A stretch of DNA of 6,413 nucleotides from Rhodospirillaceae bacterium (GTDB lineage Bacteria; Pseudomonadota; Alphaproteobacteria; Rhodospirillales; 2-02-FULL-58-16), in contig JAUXMA010000097.1 in NCBI GenBank assembly GCA_030623425.1, positions 1 to 6,413 on the forward strand, in the 5' to 3' direction. Positions 5,438 to 6,413 of the stretch are shown here, one piece after another (position 1 is the first letter of the stretch; every line of letters begins with the position of its first letter). Under the pieces are notes generated by a model. The model was not told where the DNA came from, searched no databases, and saw nothing but the letters and a program-made list of their open reading frames with translations. A program made the translations under genes and the position numbers.

Positions 5438-6413
5438 TTATCCAATCAGGCGGCTGATCAGTTTGGATGTGTAATCGACCATGGGAATAATACGGGCGTA
5501 GTTCATGCGGGTCGGGCCGATCACCCCAATGGCGCCGACGATCTTTTCGCTGCCGTCCCGATAGGAGCCGACGATCATCGAGCAGCCGGCCAGACCAAAC
5601 AACTGATTGTCGGCGCCAATAAAGATTTGAACCGATTCCGCCGTATCGGCAAGCGATAACAGCTTGAGCATCGTTTCCTTGGTTTCCAAGGCCTCGAAAA
5701 GCGAGCGGATTTGCTCTAGATCGGCGGCGGCGGTAACGTCATCCAACAGGTTGGCCTGCCCGCGCACGATCAAGATGCCGTCGTTTTCGCCGGCGGCCCA
5801 TGTGGCCAGCCCCGTTTCCACCACTCGGCTTGTCAATTCGTCGAGCCGGGCGCGATGCCCGTCCAACTCCGCCATGATTTGATCGTAGACCTCGCTCAAG
5901 GTGTGTCCGACCATTCGGGCGCTGAGATAATTGGTCGCCTCGACCAGAGCCGAAGGAGGGAGATGATTCGGCGTCTCGATGATGCGGTTCTCCAAGACGC
6001 CGTTTTCGGCGACCATGATGACCATGGCTCGGCCGGGTCGCCAGTAGTAGATGCTGCCCAGCCCGCCGTTGACGTCCCAGGTGTGCGGGGCGATGGTCTG
6101 CTGGATCAGTTCGACCAGCTCTTGGCCGTGGTCGTAGCTGTACCGCCCGCCACCGCCGAAGGGACCTCCGCCCAAGATGTCGCGGAAACGGTTGTTGGAG
6201 ATCTCGATCCCGGCCATTCCCGGCATGGCGTCGATGCCGTCGAAGGTATTCTGGATCAGGTTGTCCTCGATGGTCGCCTGCCTGAAGATGCCGCCGTCGA
6301 GAAAGATGGCGGCTGGTGTTCCTCCCCCCCCCGCCGCGGCATCGACGATCACGCAGCGGCGGACGACCGTGTTGAACACGTCCAGAGTGTGGATCCCGCC
6401 GAGGTTGGCCAAC
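5438..6413 (-). CDS. hrcA: Partial HrcA repressor C-terminal region in a chimeric open frame
   Basis: HrcA normally represses chaperone genes by binding CIRCE through an N-terminal winged helix. This frame enters from the right edge without a real start; the first possible codon is a TTG at the very edge. Residues from about 125 onward are clear alphaproteobacterial-type HrcA: LPPSALVEATNYLSAR (151-166), LATWAAGENDGILIVRGQ (202-219), LFEALETKETMLKLL (238-252), VQIFIGADN (261-269), FGLAGCSMIV (272-281) and the terminal GAIGVIGPTRMNYARIIPMV (293-312) before RLIG. A full HrcA has about 340-360 residues, so roughly the first 150 are missing, including the whole DNA-binding domain. Unrelated sequence sits there in the same frame. 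No internal start with a ribosome-binding site is visible near the junction. As written, the product could not bind CIRCE. It is either an assembly chimera or a rearranged pseudogene; a functional fusion is least likely. Confidence 0.85.
   Translation of the reverse strand, partial: LANLGGIHTLDVFNTVVRRCVIVDAAAGGGGTPAAIFLDGGIFRQATIEDNLIQNTFDGIDAMPGMAGIEISNNRFRDILGGGPFGGGGRYSYDHGQELVELIQQTIAPHTWDVNGGLGSIYYWRPGRAMVIMVAENGVLENRIIETPNHLPPSALVEATNYLSARMVGHTLSEVYDQIMAELDGHRARLDELTSRVVETGLATWAAGENDGILIVRGQANLLDDVTAAADLEQIRSLFEALETKETMLKLLSLADTAESVQIFIGADNQLFGLAGCSMIVGSYRDGSEKIVGAIGVIGPTRMNYARIIPMVDYTSKLISRLIG
6029..6163 (-). other. Foreign middle segment of the hrcA frame, planctomycete-like motif
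   Basis: These codons (about residues 84-128) read PFGGGGRYSYDHGQELVEL followed by IQQTIAPHTWDVNGGLGSIYYW and RPGRA. This is not HrcA. The pattern of a helix ELxxLI, then TIAPxTWDxNGGxGSI and a short hydrophobic strand, resembles a segment I recall from large planctomycete proteins of unknown or secretion-related function. That resemblance is from memory and unverified. The strand RPGRAMVIMV also fits the HrcA position where PGRALVVMV is typical, so the join with HrcA probably lies within 6011-6043. Confidence 0.4.
6173..6413 (-). other. Foreign 5' segment of the hrcA frame, parallel beta-helix repeats
   Basis: The first ~80 codons show strand-turn repeats typical of right-handed parallel beta-helix proteins: VFNTVVRRCVIVDA (12-25), IFRQATIEDNLIQNTFDGID (42-61) and GIEISNNRFRDIL (68-80), with Asn-rich turns. 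Such folds occur in pectate-lyase-like and other exported or surface proteins, not in repressors. No start codon or signal peptide is visible because the window ends. Leucine codons here and in the next segment are mostly CTG (5 of 8, one TTG). The first ten leucines of the HrcA part use TTG five times, hinting at a different origin, though the sample is small. Confidence 0.5.

Noticed and set aside
4404..5474. A 356-codon open frame on the plus strand opposite grpE
   Set aside because: It mirrors the GrpE codons, including the acidic repeats read in reverse as Gly/Phe/Arg-rich sequence, and has no credible ribosome-binding site.

Overview
The window suggests an alphaproteobacterium, probably Rhodospirillales-like. 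All five genes lie on the minus strand of GC-rich DNA. In transcription order (right to left) they are the 3' part of hrcA, then grpE, dnaK, dnaJ and dapB. A dnaK-dnaJ-dapB order is common in alphaproteobacteria, and the C-terminal HrcA sequence reads as alphaproteobacterial. The assignment rests on remembered family features, not on a database search.

Region by region: 6413-5438 is one open frame entering from the right edge. Its last ~200 codons are clearly HrcA, the heat-shock repressor. Its first ~124 codons are not: they read as a parallel beta-helix segment, a Gly-rich patch, and a motif resembling planctomycete proteins. grpE (5420-4557) follows 17 bp later and has an unusual acidic insertion. 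A 234-bp gap then holds a hairpin, an 11-bp tandem repeat and candidate promoter sequences, but no CIRCE operator. dnaK (4321-2348) has a Lys/Asp/Asn-rich C-terminal extension coded by an 18-bp tandem repeat. dnaJ (2275-1115) is a complete class I DnaJ. After a 176-bp gap with short dispersed repeats comes dapB (938-141), the lysine/diaminopimelate pathway reductase. The last 140 bp hold a weak terminator-like hairpin, a 14-bp palindrome and a small set of alternating inverted repeats, but no gene that can be supported.

The genes form a chaperone module: DnaK is the Hsp70 ATPase, DnaJ its J-domain co-chaperone, GrpE its nucleotide exchange factor, and HrcA would normally repress heat-shock genes at CIRCE. 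dapB is a metabolic passenger.

No undescribed system is evident. The strongest anomaly is the hrcA frame, which lacks the DNA-binding domain and carries unrelated sequence instead. The joins fall in Gly-rich or shared-motif sequence near the right edge, so a chimeric assembly is more likely than a real fusion gene, but this can be tested. Smaller curiosities are the GrpE insertion, the DnaK tail and two pairs of short repeats placed at gene ends.
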